A stretch of DNA of 64,000 nt from Prinsepia uniflora (Eukaryota > Streptophyta > Magnoliopsida > Rosales > Rosaceae): the NCBI GenBank assembly GCA_032719365.1, contig CM064866.1, positions 70,691,028-70,755,027 on the forward strand, given 5' to 3'. The translations under genes and the position numbers were made by a program. Of the stretch, positions 46,505 to 60,931 are shown piece by piece. Below the pieces are notes generated by a model, which made no database searches, was not told the origin of the DNA, and was given only the letters and a program-made list of their open reading frames with translations. Within the stretch, counting starts at the first letter, position 1; each line of letters begins with the position of its first letter.

Positions 46505-49500
46505 TCAGTAGAATACAATAATGTCCCACCAAGGAAAAGAAGCAGTAGTGGCAGGAATTGTTACTGTAAGAAGATTGTGTTGATCTCTGAATTCAAATTC
46601 CGCTTCTTGGGAGTTGAGTGAGCAAGCTTTAGGCTTTGAACTGGAGTATGCTCCAAAACTACCAGCTCCTCTTCCCTTGATACGTATTTCACAAGTAGAA
46701 GACTCGTCACTACTCAAACACTCAATTCCTTCAACAGCTCCACCGGAGTTGTACATATTCAATAATCCAATTGCTGCAAACTCAATCTTCTTCTTGTAAA
46801 CCTTAATAGGGGAGACAGTCAAGATATCACACTCCACAACTTTTAATGTCACATCAAACGACTTGTCCATTGGTAAACGAAACAGACCCCCTGAAATTTT
46901 AGAGGCACTACAAATGATGAGCAACATATTCAATAGCCATGATCGCCTCTCTTTGAAAGTGACCTAACCTCCACTTTCATGGTTCCATATGTTGTATGTA
47001 CGCTACGTATTTGAATTGAATAAGCGTTGAATAAGTGTGGGAATGGCATGATGAAGATGATACCTTTTTTGAAGGAATAGACTGCACAATCTCCACTCCA
47101 AAGCTTCCCAGAAACTTTTTCGAAATACTCAATATCTGCAGGAGAGACCTGCCCAGATACCTCAGCACTTGCCTTTACTTGAATAATATGTTCCGCACAA
47201 GGCCAGTTTCCAGCTCCCTGGCAATTGAAAACGCCTATAACTCCATTGCATTTGTTCAAATTCCATATCTTCAGAAGGCTATCGTGTCATCATCAATCAG
47301 AGTATCAAATATAAATAGTGGTCAGATCGTAATCACATTGAACTTAACCCAACTTAAATGGAAGTTGGGACTGTGGAAAGGACATACATGCATACCTCTT
47401 CCCATCCATAACTGGGTCAACAAATAAACAATCCCTTGATGGCCTTCCAGGGTATCTCGCTCTCAGTATTGACCCATCAGCAAGTACAAGCCTTTTAAGT
47501 ATCCCAAAATCATGCTGCCCAGGTTTGTCACTGTTTTCAATAGTGCCATGTTCCCAAGTTAGTCATAGCTACACCATTTTGAGAAATGATTAATCAGCAG
47601 CATCGTGTTTCGTCAATTATATTGACGAAAAGTGGGCTTGTACTCTGAAGTCCTAATCCTCAGTATACAGGCATTTGCAGGTATCGAGTAAGAACTAGTA
47701 TACAAAGCAAAGAAGAAGATCATTGTGAAATGCAGTAACTCATACATCTGCAGGCAGAAAGTACGATCTAAGATGTACAATTCCAAGTAAATCAGCCAGA
47801 TATTCAAAATGCCATACAAATTAAATAGTTAAAAGCTGACAAAATAAGATAATCGCTTGATCTGGACATGGCTGAGATTGAGAGCAGTAAAAAGCAAATG
47901 ATAAAGACTCAAGTGAGAGCTGCCAATTTAATAGTATTTTTTATATCCTCATTAGCTCATATAGCTCCTCTTTACTTACCTAACATAGATTCCGCAGCCT
48001 CCCACAGCTCTAGCAGCAGCATGGAACTCAGCTGCATCATGATGGCTCTGAAAATTGAATTTATATATAAATATTAAATTCTGCATCTAGGAAAAGGAGC
48101 AGCATGCTTAATTTAACAGTAAGAAAGCCACAACATACATAGAACATATCCCAATCAGGGACAACAACTTCACCAAGGAATATGCTGTTGAAAGCCACAG
48201 CAGCTATGTGCAGTGTCTGTGTTGTTGGGTTTTTGGGGTAGTAATCATCAGATGCTCTAGTAATGGCACTTCTTTTTGAACTGCAATACATTGGCAATTG
48301 AAAGATTACCATAATATGTGAAAACCATGTTAAGAGCAAAAAAAAATAGCATGTATAAACTGTCGATCACATTGTGCAGTGATTTTCAATAAGAGTGATA
48401 TGCAAGGCAAGCACAAAGGCAGACATGCCCATCAATTGAATCTAGGTAGTCACTTGAATGTGGCGGTCAATGCATTAGTCTAAATCCGCTGTATGAATAG
48501 AATATTGAGGCTCCTATTTCGTCTCCACATAAAATTTGATGGGGCATTGTAATGCTTAAGTTATATACTGGTAAATGGAGTCCGTGCTTTGGCCCATGCA
48601 GCAGATTATGCTGTTGTCTTGGAAGTGGGTGGCTATGGACTTCTCGAGTGCCTGTTGGAACATTCTAGTTACAGTGACTCGCCCTCCTAAATCAGTTGAT
48701 ATAGTCTCTAGTATGTTTTGAACGTCAACTTTAACTCCATCCACATCCTGTGAAACAAGATAACCGTGCAGATCATCATAAAACTGATACACCTTTGCAG
48801 GATCTATTGTACCAATGCCATATTTCTCCATGCAATCCATAGATATGTCCCTCATATTTGCCAAATTCCCGGGAGACTGCACTGGGTATATTAACTTTGG
48901 ATTATACTTTTTAGTTCCAACAGCATTTGTAAGAAGCCCTCCCCAATACCCCAACAGGGCATGCCATACATAGACATATCTGAGAGTTTGGAAAAACAAA
49001 GCATTAATCTGTATGGGAAATATTCAAGAGAAGAGATCTAAGATACACATAATATCACAGATTCACACTAGTTGTAAGAGTGGTAGGCATATTGGACAAC
49101 CATAGAATAAAATCTAATACATTTCTTTCACTTCCCCAATATTGTGGTCCTGCATATAGGGGGTTTTAAGGGGAAAGGACAACTTTTGAGGCAAATTCGT
49201 AGTTTCGGGGAAAAAGGGTATGAAAACAGTTTCCATTGAGAATATATGTAGCTATAAAGTGGGTTCAATGGTGAAAAACTCCACGGAAATTGGTAAAGCA
49301 TGTCTATGTACCTCGGGAAAGATTTCTGGCTCATTTTCACTTCATAGATAGTTTAAATAGTAACCCAAGTTCATGCTCAAAATCAAATGCGCAAGCAGTG
49401 AAACTTCAAACTTCAGTAAGCACTAAGCAGTGAAACCCAAATGTTTCTCAACACTTGCACTAAACTCCAATTAGTCCGAAAATATGTAAAGACAGTTTGT

Positions 49501-52116
49501 GGTGAATTCTTAAAACTCATCCAATATTGTTGCTGATCCACATAAAATGTAATTAAAAGGTGCAAATGGAAACCTTACTTGAGGCCAAAAGTCTCCTTGA
49601 TTTCAGAAACAAAATCCTTGAGACCACTTGGTGTCTTACTTTCAACCTCTTCATTGATTGTTCTACGAAACTTGTCATTTTCTCGAATGCTATTTAATCT
49701 ACCACCAAACCTGCAGTGAAGGGAAAATCAGTATTCCTGAATGTGAATCTAAGTAGACAAGAAAAGATAAGGAACTTACTGTGATCCTTCAACAGATGGC
49801 TCCCCTTCTATTTGGAACTCATTTGATGTATCTTGCCACCCATCGTCAATAATCAAAAACTTCGCCGGAGTACCTCCCTGTGATAAACTGTGTATCTTTG
49901 TTTAAATGAGAATAGAGTTTAAAAAAATCATCAAAGTCAAATCACGTCCTTTTAAGCCAGGTTTACAGAGGATCCTGACCAGATCTAGTTACGTTCTTAT
50001 CTTAGATAGTTAACCCATCCCTCAGTGTACTCTTTATATTTTTTCTTAGCTGTAAACAAGATTATAATTATTTTTCTCCTGAATGTTACAAGGTAATGAT
50101 AGGGAATAAACACATTATGATCTCATAGCTAAGGAATTCTTCATTCTAGTACTAAATAATTCCTTCTCAATGTAACTTGTTTTGTGATGGCATATATAGT
50201 CCAGATCATTTTGAGGGAAGCTAAATAAGCAAACTTTGATTTACCTTTTCAGGCCATCTCTGATTCCTTGAGGATTAACTCCTTGATAAAAGGCATCCCA
50301 GGTACACCAGCCAAACCAATCTAGAATTCCAGGCATCTGCATCAGTAAATCATGACAGAATATGTTATTGATCATAGTAGTTTATTAAATCCTGTAAAAT
50401 GTTGGTACACTTGCCTGTTTGGATTCTCGTATAGAAAATGTTCCCAAATGCTTCTCCAAAATCCTGAATAAGATCAGAAAAGAACAACCAAACATTAGTT
50501 TCATAGATCAGAAAAGTAGACAGGAGTAACTTGTGAACCCAAGCAAGTGTGAAAGGTCTTTGGTCTTATATGACTTGACTTAATTATGATTCATTATGCT
50601 GCTTAAATTTGGAACAGAAATTTGTTTCTCCGCACTTCAAATATAATGCTAATTTTCTTTTAGTCCCTGATCACTAAGCTAATGAATTTACTTGAAACTA
50701 AAAAATTTTGCTCAGAGAGATAACCTACTTCATAGATTCCTTCATCAGATCGAAAGGATGGTTTCCACAATTCACGAAAACTGCTTTTGAGGATTGTGAA
50801 GTAACTATAGCTGGGTCACCTATCAGTTTAGACAAGAAACCCATCATTAGACTAGAAAAAGAAGAAAAATGGCGAGAAGGTCAGAGGCACAAATGTCTCC
50901 CTTTCTGTTTCCTCTCACAGTAGAAAGAAAAGCATAAGTTACGAAGCTTGATAACTAAAACATACTCTAAATTCTGCTTCTAAGCAAAAGAGTACAAGCA
51001 CTTAACCCAAACTCAGTGAAATACTGAAATGTGTGATAACAGGTTAGAATCCTTTTATGTATCTTAGATGTTCGAAGTGACAATTATCTAATGCTATGCC
51101 GTGCTCTGCTCTTCCATCACATGGAATATGACCGTGAATCTCAGCAGAGAAGTATGTGCCAGAAAGGGAGAAAAAGGAGAAAGGAAGATGAGCATTATCA
51201 TAATATATGAAATATGGATTTTGTGAATCATTACCACTTTCAACACAAAACTCAAGTTCATTTGAAGAATTTCCCTGCAAGCTGCTTCTAAATTCACCAT
51301 CTAGAATTGGTAAGATTAAGATATAAGGAGTGGCTTCCTTTAATGCATCAAAATCTGGTTGCAAGAGCAACAGCTGAGTTTCAACCGGGATATCACTTCC
51401 TGTACTGCCCACTCGTGGTATCATCCACCAAAGTTTAAATCTAAAAAGACTTAATAATTTGACATCCCTGCAGCACCACGGAAAAGGCATCTGAGTTATC
51501 GAGTGAGAATTGAATTTGGATTTTCACAAGGAGGTAGGAAGCAAGATATTATAGCCCTATGAAAAAGGGAGATACATGGTCTCTTTGATGTACAATACAA
51601 GTGCAGGCAGGAAATTCATAATGATAAATAACGTACAGGAAAGAAGCAGGGCATTCTGAAATGACATCTAAAGTCCTAGCTGAGCTCAGCTGTGAGTATA
51701 AATTGAATTGATTGTTTGGGAAGTTGAATTGAAACAGGAAAAATGAATCCTGCGTACCTTACGACTCCAAGCTTAAAAACATGGCGTGAAGAAGCAGTTT
51801 TAGACGTGGCACCCACAAACGCCGATGAGTTGGTCAATGGCGTGACAACCACATTCTCAGGCACATGCGTCAACGCATGTTTACCATTGACACTGAGAAT
51901 ACCATCTTCAACTTGTAGGATAGGTTTTGTGCTGGTGCTGCTGCTGTTGCTCACAAAACTTGAGTGTCTCCTCCATGCGTTACTAGTGCTGTTAAGACGC
52001 ACAGAACCCCGTTCCCTTTCACGTGAGAATATCCTGTAGTTTTGATTCAGTTGAACAAGGGAACCGGGAGGAGGAGAAAACGCCACGGTGGTCATGGTCG
52101 TGGTGTGAATAAGCAT
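46505..52116 (-). CDS. Raffinose synthase / seed-imbibition (Sip) family glycosyl hydrolase GH36 (806 aa, 13 exons)
   Basis: Members use galactinol to make raffinose or act as alpha-galactosidases; the sequence does not settle which. Minus-strand exons: 51758-52116, 51235-51467, 50729-50819, 50415-50463, 50245-50336, 49780-49887, 49579-49710, 48569-48979, 48139-48280, 47980-48047, 47396-47530, 47064-47278, 46505-46890 (2421 bp, phases agree). Motifs: FRFKLWWM, DWFGWCTWDAFY, FLIIDDGWQ, DGVKVDVQN (nucleophile Asp), RASDDYYP (acid/base Asp), VPDWDMF, GVFNCQGAG, and a C-terminal GAYSS. The first about 65 residues are Ser/Arg-rich, unlike the short start of many relatives, and could be a plastid transit peptide. 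Intron 4 has a GC donor. A second in-frame ATG lies seven codons in. No lesion is seen. Confidence 0.93.
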
Positions 52117-52835
52117 GGCAGTTAGCTGAATGTATTGTAAATTTGACCGTTGAGTTTCAAAGCGGGAGAGAATTGGTTCCCAGACAATAGAGATGGAGAT
52201 GATTGGAGATGGGATGTGATGAGATCAGCCCATCTATCAGCCTTGTTCTCACCATTGAGCGCTTGCGGACCACATGTTACATTTTCAGTATTTCCCTTTC
52301 GGGAATCGGGACCTCCCATTTTCCCTTTCTGTCATTTTCAATCTTGCTTATGATATCATCATAATCACAGTTCATTCCAATTTCCCCTCAAAACATTCTT
52401 CTATTTGACCCAAAAAAGTGAAACAAAGCAAAACATTGTTCTATAACAAAATATTAACAAGCTTAATTCAATATTTGATTTTTACAAATTTTTTATACAT
52501 ATGATCAAATAACAATAAAAGTAAATAAATAAATAAAACTTAAACCCACTGGGCGTGCTCTCGAGCTATGAGTTGCCACTTTCTTCATCCAAGAGAAAAA
52601 AGAAGTTAACAAAAAATGAATATTATTAAGACTAAAAGTTCAAAAATGACAAATGCCAAAATGGGTGACAATGGGAATGGCATGCGACTTTGATTTCTTC
52701 ATCTAATGACTAAATTAAATAGAATGACACCTAGAAACCAAAGACTAGACTACATTACTAGCTAGCAGCCTACTCTTATGTTATGCTCAGCAGCTGAGAT
52801 TACCTACTCGATTAACGTCTAACGGCAGACGCAGC
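52117..52835. promoter_or_regulatory. Upstream region of the raffinose-synthase-family gene
   Basis: Non-coding sequence between this gene's ATG and the end of the subtilase pseudogene. It should hold the promoter and 5' UTR; no element is assigned with confidence. ORFs here are shadows. Confidence 0.4.
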
Positions 52836-55800
52836 TCAGGCAACTACAATTGGACTTCTTACGTAGTGCTTGCCATCTGACCAGATAAGCCCTCCAAATG
52901 CATAATTCTTAGCTACACCACGTCTCTTAGCTCTTTTAGCTTCCAAGGTCACCTTAAAACTCTTCTCTTCACCAATTTTATTAAACTTCAGGATTTTAGG
53001 CTCGACACTAACTGAAATTCCAACTGGTTGGCGAATGCGCACCCCATACGTACCCGGAGAACCAACATTTTTCAACCTCCTAGACACTCTGACTGAGCCT
53101 GACATTTTGGGGACTGCTATTGAAGTGTAATTGAAGTCCAGAAGACTGGCTGACTTGGAGCATTTGTAATTACCACCTTCAGAAAACAGTTGCATCGTTG
53201 TCTGGTTATAGCCAATCGCACAAAGAAAGTCCAAGTAATCATTCATGGTCAGGTCATAGACCAAGCCGGGATCCATGGCACGATTTGGTTGTATATGACC
53301 AGCGCCATAACTGAATGGCGTTGCCTTAACATATGAAGCATTCTTCATTGGATTCAAAGTGTTGTCCCTTGTTCTTGCTGGCGAAAGATGGGATAAATTA
53401 AGACAATTCAATTAGTATGTACGAAAATAGTTCATTTCTTTCAGAAAGACTATCAATTTATGGGAAAGATAATCCAGAGACGAATTAAAAAATTAAATTG
53501 AATGATCACCAGTAGTCATGATTGCAAATCGAATTGCGGATGGACTCCAGTCAGGGGAAGGGTCTTCAGAAGACCTGGAACTCCAGAAACATGAGGGCAT
53601 GACATGGATGTGCCAGATTCAGTTACAAACGGAACCTTGCGCTTATCAAAGCTTGCACCTGTAGGGCTTGTTGTTTGGGTGTAGGCAGCTATGATATTTA
53701 CACCAGGAGCGGTGATGTCAGGCTGAACAATGAGAAGACGGTCAAAAGAAATCATTAAGGAAAATTGGTAATCACGAAAAGTTCAACATTGTAGTATTAA
53801 AAAAATATGCTAGCACACGATCTAGCCATACCTTAAGGATCTCAGGAGTGATAGTGTTGGGCCCTTGAGAAGAGAAAGATGCCATGAATGGAGCAGGTTT
53901 TTTGTTCAACTTTGCTGTTGGGGCCGTTATAAATCCCAGTGGATCACTGTTGAAAAATGCGACAGGTAAATGAAAAAATTATTAAAAAACAAAAAAGAGA
54001 AAGCTATACGCTGTAGAATTTATGTAGGAAAAGATAGCAACTCCATCAGTATACTTAGTTTGCGCGGCTGGTAGGAAGTGAGGATCTGCAGTGATTTCAT
54101 TACCACTGGCCTTATCATTACAAAGAATCATCCCAACTGCTCAGGCCAGAGCGGCTTGTCGACCCTTTTCTACTCTTGCAATTTGACCCCTAAGACACAC
54201 CAAAATCTTACCCTTCACCTTCTTTGGGTCCAGCGTTCCTCCCATACAAAGCATGCTGCAGAGTACAAATTGCCACTTGCTTATACCACTGACGACTAAA
54301 AATCACTGGCTAGCTCTATCAGTTTACCAAATCAAAATTAAACTACAAGGCTGATTCTTACGCATCATGAGTGGAAGCATTAGCCGCCTTAGCTTGTGCA
54401 CCAGTTATGAGTGGATAAAATATGTAATCTGGTAAAGGCTTAGAAAGGCTAGTTCCCTGGCATAAGAAACTAATTACTTATACAATAGAACGAAAATTAA
54501 ACACGCTAGCAAGCAGATGTTAGGAATATTGAACGACCAATAATAGGTAGCTAGCTATTAGCGGGAGGGACAGAGAGAGAAACCGAGAGACAAGCTAATG
54601 GATGGATACGTACCTTGAAACATTGACCACTTCGGAGTTCCACCACAGCTTCAAATTGTAAGTCCAAAGTACTTACTCCCACAGTTATCATCCAAGGTGC
54701 AACATTTGTGACAGTTCCAACAGCAGGACCAGAATTTCCTGCAGAGCAGACCACAACAATACCATTCTTCACAGCATGGAATGCCCCAATTGAAAGGCCA
54801 TCCTCCAAGTAATTGGCAGGTTCCCCACCAAGTGAGACTGAAAGCACATCAACCCCATCATGTATTGCTGCATCAAATCCTGCGATGATATCAGCATCAA
54901 AGCATTCATTGCCATTGATCGGAGGCCAGCAAACTTTGTAAGCAGCAACTCGGGCTTTAGGGAACCTCCCTTGGCAGTCCCATTCCCCACGCCTAACACA
55001 CTGGCTCCAGGAACAAAGTTGCCACCTGCTGTGGATAGTGTGTGCGAACCATGGCCTTCATAGTCTCGTGCACTGTTAAGCTCAGACTTCACTGTGGTCC
55101 CTGCATGCGAAGCATATCCTTTGTTCAAGTACCTTGCGCCAATGAGCTTCCTGCAGAACGTAGTAGTATGCAATTGCAAATTTGCAATTCTATGTATCAA
55201 TCACCATATGGTCGTATACCAATTCACCATACATGAATATTCATGTTCCAACCACAGGATTCATTAACCATCAACTTAAATAATCAATGTCTAACTGGAA
55301 TTTTGAATAAGACACTAGCTAGTCTTTTAATTCATTTATGTATTTGATTCATCCGATCTCCACGCTTTTAACTTGCATAAACAAAGAAAGCTTAGCTGAG
55401 ACGCACCATGTCACCAACATATAGTCTATGAAGCAAAATATGCATGCTATTGCTTGTGCAAGCTAGTACTGGTGTCAAAGTGATGGGTGGTAATCTAATC
55501 GTGGATTGGAAAGGACTCAGCAGGATTATTTTTCATACGTCTCCCTTCCAAGATCCGATGGAAAAAGTTCGAAAACTAGTTTTCAACTTTCTTGTTCAAA
55601 GTCTTTAAATTCAGCAACTAAACCCAAAAGATTAGGCCAAATTACGAGTAATTATATATCAGATGCAGAAATTGTAAGTAGTAGATGCAGGAGCATAGGA
55701 GCATAGGAAGGAGCAATGGGTATCTAAAATCGCTGACCTGTTGCAAACAAAACCGGTGCCGGTGGTGTCATTCTGGCAAACACCTTTCCACTTTGAGGGA

Positions 55801-55849
55801 ACGGGACCAATCCCTTTGTCACTAAAGCTCTCTGATTCGGGCCAAACAC

Positions 55850-56896
55850 CTGGGAATGAGGACAATCACATCATCAAAAATTCAAATTTAACGAATGGCC
55901 ATCATGGCAATCCAAGAAAATAAAAAGAGAACGGTAAAAGGATTGGCTTTTCACCAAACTGATTTCAATCTTCCCTATGTAAACTACTATGCGCAAGTTT
56001 CGAATTGAAATTTTCGAACTGAATTTATTGAAAACAAACTATAAGCCTAAAGCGCCAACGAGTCGGGCGCAAGCTCAACTCATGAGCGCATAATTGTTCC
56101 ACCCTTAAATTGGTACGAGGGGTAGAATTTCATGTTTGTTTCGCGGTTCCGCCCTTTTATTGCACCATCAAGGTTCCTCTACATAAGTATGAACTAATCC
56201 GTTTCTACACATACTAGTAGGGTGCTAACGTACAAATATTGGTGGGAAACTAGTAAGGACTAATGTTGGTGGGGAACTAATCCATCTTCATTGAAGAATG
56301 AAGACCGAGGTGTGATGTCCACATGAGATCAATATTCGACCATATCGTCACTCATTTCAAACAACAAATGAAACTAGTAAATGTAGAAATAGATCTCAAA
56401 TCCAACTAAATTAGTGCTTGAAATCACTCTTATAATTTATAATTTTTCTTTGGATTTAAACTTTATTTGAATTAACTAGCTATATTTGAAGTTTAGAATG
56501 TTGAATGTTAATTATATGAATGTTAAAAAATTTTAAATTATGACATTTTAGTGATTTTTTTTTTGTGTGTGAATAAATGACATGAAATAGGGGAGAAATA
56601 TATGCTATATATTTGTGTATTTGTAAATATACTCATCTTTAAGGATCTTAACATATAAATGAGAGAGAAAAATGTCTTATATAAATATTATTAGGTTTTT
56701 AAACTTTTTCAAAATTTCATTCAAAATTTTCAAGTTTTGAACTAAATTTCCAATGTTTTTTTGACCTGAAAGATATCAATATCGCTGTTGAAATATCTTT
56801 CGATATATCCAAATTTAATTCCAAATATCTTTTTGAAAACGATATTTTTCATTCTTGCATAATATATCGGTGGGATTTGAGAAAGTATCTCACTGG
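55850..56896. other. Subtilase intron, part left of hAT copy 2
   Basis: Intron sequence with no gene. At 56770-56857 it holds a degenerate stretch of ATATCG words ending TTTTTCATTCTTG, resembling a hAT right terminus. Confidence 0.5.
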
Positions 56897-56904
56897 ATTA
56901 TGGG
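56897..56904. repeat. Target-site duplication of hAT element 2, left copy (ATTATGGG)
   Basis: ATTATGGG precedes CAAGG. The identical octamer is at 62402-62409. Confidence 0.97.
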
Positions 56905-57253
56905 CAAGGTTTGAAATATCGACATCGACGGATATATCGCTAGTCGAATTTACGGATATCTCGCCTCAAATATCGATATCGATATCGTTTACGATCAACA
57001 AAAATAACGGAAATTGGGTCCAACAGTTAGAAATTTAGAATGAAACTTTGAGAAAAACTTAGGTACCCAATAATGGTTATATACGACTAATAAAAACTAT
57101 AAAATGAGTTGATATAATAAATATATGATGAATCATATGATAGAATATATGTCTTCCGATAACTAACAGTATAAAATTGTAAAGATAAACTTAAATTAAA
57201 ACATAATTGTATTGATAATGTTGCACAAAGAATACTTTACCTATTGAACTTCA

Positions 57254-60200
57254 TTAAAAACAAGTAAAGTGTCTACCAGATTGAAAATTAGATTGGTCTT
57301 CATCTACCAGGACACAAAAGTTTTGCCTACTTGACCAAACGAAAATGTATTGTTGGACATAGTATTCGTATACCTCCTTTGAATGACCTACTTTTCCTCC
57401 ATAGATGAAGTAGTTAGGATTTACCCAGCTAACTTCTCCATAATCTTCATTGAGATGAGGATCTTCATAGCCTCCATAACCATGTGGCATTTGAGGGAAA
57501 TGGTTGTCTAACTGGTGGTAACCATATGAACCATAAGCATATGGATGATTTGAGTTGTTACTAGGATCGGTGCCCAAACTCATTGACCCAAAACTAATTG
57601 TCATAGAATCCTCACAAGATGGGTTTCCATAACCTTCATATATGTTGCATGTCCGAGTGTAATCTTTCCCAACACCACCGATTCCTACTCCTCCTTCTCT
57701 ATAGCCATGATCATAATCTTGAGTGACATGAGTGAAATCTGCCTCTCCAATAAATGGGCTCAAGAGTGCATATGTTTCAGATACATGTTCATTTCTCCCG
57801 TCATCATCCCCTCCGTCATCATTGTCTTCATCGTTTGTCTCAACATCATCTCCTCCATCATCATCATCATCATCATCATCGTCATCATCATCATCTGTAG
57901 ATTTATTGTGATGTAGTCCCTTACTAGTAGCATCAGCTCTCAAGTCACGTCCAGCGGTAGAACTAAGCATTGATCTCTCTCATGAAGATATCTTTTGCTC
58001 ACTTCCTACTTCCTCACTCCCCACTTCTTCAGATAGTACTCTATCGACATTAACACCGTGTTCACTAGCAAGATGGGCTACTCGAGGGTCAGACCTTCAT
58101 CTATCATCATCCAAGTAAGCTGGCATAATCCATGCTTGAAGTGTATCAACTTCATTACCTTCCAAGTATTGACCAGCAATTTCCAAAAGGTTAACGTAAT
58201 CTTTTTCCACAACTTTAGTATATTCAGTTTGTTCATCTCTTAACTTGAGTTTCATGTTATAATAACAGAAAACAAGTTGTTCTAACTTTGAATATGCGAG
58301 ACGATTTCTTTGCTTTGTATGAATTAAAGCAAATGTACTCCAATTTCTCTCACATGCCGAAGATGAAACCGTTTGTGAAAAGACATAAACTGCAATTTTT
58401 TGCAAGACTGGAGAAGCTTGGCCATATAGTTCCCACCCCTTCGCTGTCAATATCAAGTTTAATGTAAGAGACATTATAAAGTGCTAATTCATACAATATC
58501 AAGTTCAATGCAAGCATATACTTGGGGGCATTGTCGTTCGTGATTGTACAGTCATAGATGAACGAAATGTTTTTCGACAATCTCTAAAGTTGATCAACTA
58601 CATTAATAATGGTGTTAATATCATGTCATAGATGTACAGATTCCAAAATATCAAGGTTCATATATGGTAGTGAACTTACGTCTATTCCAAAATTTTGTAA
58701 ACTCAATTGCCCATTTGGATTCAGTTTGAGAAATACTTGTTGAACTTATTGGACGAGATGAGAGTCATGCCCAACACCTGCTTGATATTGATATCGGGAT
58801 TTAAGTAATAAGCTGCAAATCATGAATGAAATTTGCTTAGTAAACAACAATAAAATAAAATATTAACAAGTTCAATAAGATAGAAATATACCAGCGGCAT
58901 ATAAGGGATGCACTAATGTTTTTTCTCATCGCTCCTGTATGATTTTGAGGACCCACTTCTTTCCTTTAAGACGGGTTATCCTTTCTTTCATTCGATTGAA
59001 CATATCATACAAGATTGGCATGGTTGAGACTACCTCTGTATCAACAATTCGAAGGATGCTGTATAAAGGTTCATATATTGACTGCATCATCTCCAAGGAC
59101 TCCCAGAATCTTTGGTCGAGGATATGAGCCTCAACCCTCTTAACTTCCACTTTCCTACTCAGTGGGCTACCATGCCATTGATCACTGGTAAACAATCTTC
59201 TAATACCAACTTTATTCTTAACTATACTGTTTATACAAATATAGTTGGTTGCGAATCTTGTTGCACCAGGAACAACCAAGTATCCTTGATAGAATTCAGG
59301 CATCTGAGCTAGTAACCATAAATGATTATAAATGTAGTTAGTTACCTTTCTAGATTTTTTATGATGAGTGTCATTGTCTCATTCTTCCCAATATCTTCAA
59401 ATATTAGGTCGATACAATGAGCTGCACAAAGAGTCCAATAGATCGGATACATCTTCATCAGTTCTTTTCCAGCCTTCTTGAAGTTCGACCCATTATCAGT
59501 AACGATCTGGACAACATTTTGTACTCCAACCTCCTGAACAACTTCCTTCAACAAATTTTGTATGTACAAATAGTCATTATGGCTTTTGAAAGAATCAACT
59601 GACCTGAGAAATACAGTTGAACCCTTACTATATACCATAAAGTTAATTATGGATAACTTCCTTGGACCGGTCCAACCATCACACATTATGGTACATCCAT
59701 AAGTTTCCCATTGTCGCTTTTGTTGCTCCACATACGCCGTCATAGCTTCATACTCTATAGGAAGATATTTATTTTTTACTTCATATGGAGAAAGAGTGGA
59801 CACGCCTTCACCTGCAAATCAAAACATAAGTTAGCATTTAATGCTATTTCATAAACTAAATAAAAATGTATCATAAATAAATTTATTAAATACCTACTCG
59901 TTGGACTTCAATAATCATATTCTTAAAATGATGAGAGTTGGCTTTATTTGGAGCCACATCTTCATATATAAAAAATTTGCTTATGTATCGACCCAACTTC
60001 TCTTTCGTCCATTTCCACATCGATTTTACAGTTTTATGTTGACTTCGTGCGGTTTTGTAGAGTTTTGGTTCTGGAGGAATTGAAAATGGATCACGCAAAC
60101 TTTGTGACCGACGCATCTGTTGTGGTTGTTGACGAGTGCTACTGCCTCCTTGAGCACCACGCATGGTACCAACTCCGTAAGTGTCAACACTTCGCCGTGC

Positions 60201-60648
60201 CTCATCCCTCGATGCATTTACAGCAAAACGATAGGCTGCTCTCTCATATCTATGCAAATCTGGTGGATAAGCCAATCCATCATCATCCTCTTCATCATCG
60301 CTATCATTAATCTGAATGCTCTGTTGAGTGTTTAGTAGATCTCCTCTCAAGCCAACTCGTATGTTCTCACCAATCATATTCTTATTCTGTTTAGCAGTAT
60401 CTTACTTTTGATCCATGCTCTGACCTCATCCCTAATAGCTTTAGGTACATATTTGCATTTTTGAACATTTTTTTTTCGGATCAAAACCTAATAGATGAAA
60501 CTTTAATCGCGTTATGCCTCCACTCTGGAACTGACGTTGACAAAACGAACATATGACAATTTTTATTTCCAGGAATCACAATGGCTTTCCATGTTGGGTC
60601 AATTCGTCCAGATCTTGGGCGGCTTTCACTTGCACTTGCACTAGCCAT
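57254..60648 (-). pseudogene. hAT transposase gene, copy 2 (broken)
   Basis: It keeps the ATG (MASASASESRP at 60648) but loses frame soon after at a deletion in the BED region. It retains the DUF659 part (CDGWTGPRKLSIINF, VTDNGSNFKKAGKEL), the ATRFATNYICINSI exon, the dimerisation segment (SSSACERNWSTFALIHTK, intact Trp where copy 1 has a stop) and a poly-Asp tail. Stops are at 58926 (same codon as copy 1), 58097 and 57980. A one-base deletion near 58798 breaks the exon that reads YYLNPRYQYQ in copy 1. No functional transposase can be made. Confidence 0.92.
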
Positions 60649-60660
60649 ATTTTACCATCT

Positions 60661-60900
60661 AATTTAAATGAAAAATAATTAGACTTTGATAATGACAAAT
60701 AATCATAATAATAAAAATACAAATAATAATAATAATAATAATTCTAAATTATAATCACATTATTTAAATTAGTTGAATTAAAACATATATTCCTACATTA
60801 AAACATATATTCTAAATTATAACATATTTTACCGTCTAATTTAAATGAAAATGAATTAGACTTTGATAATGACAAATAATCATAATAATAAAAATACAAC

Positions 60901-60931
<31 letters not shown>

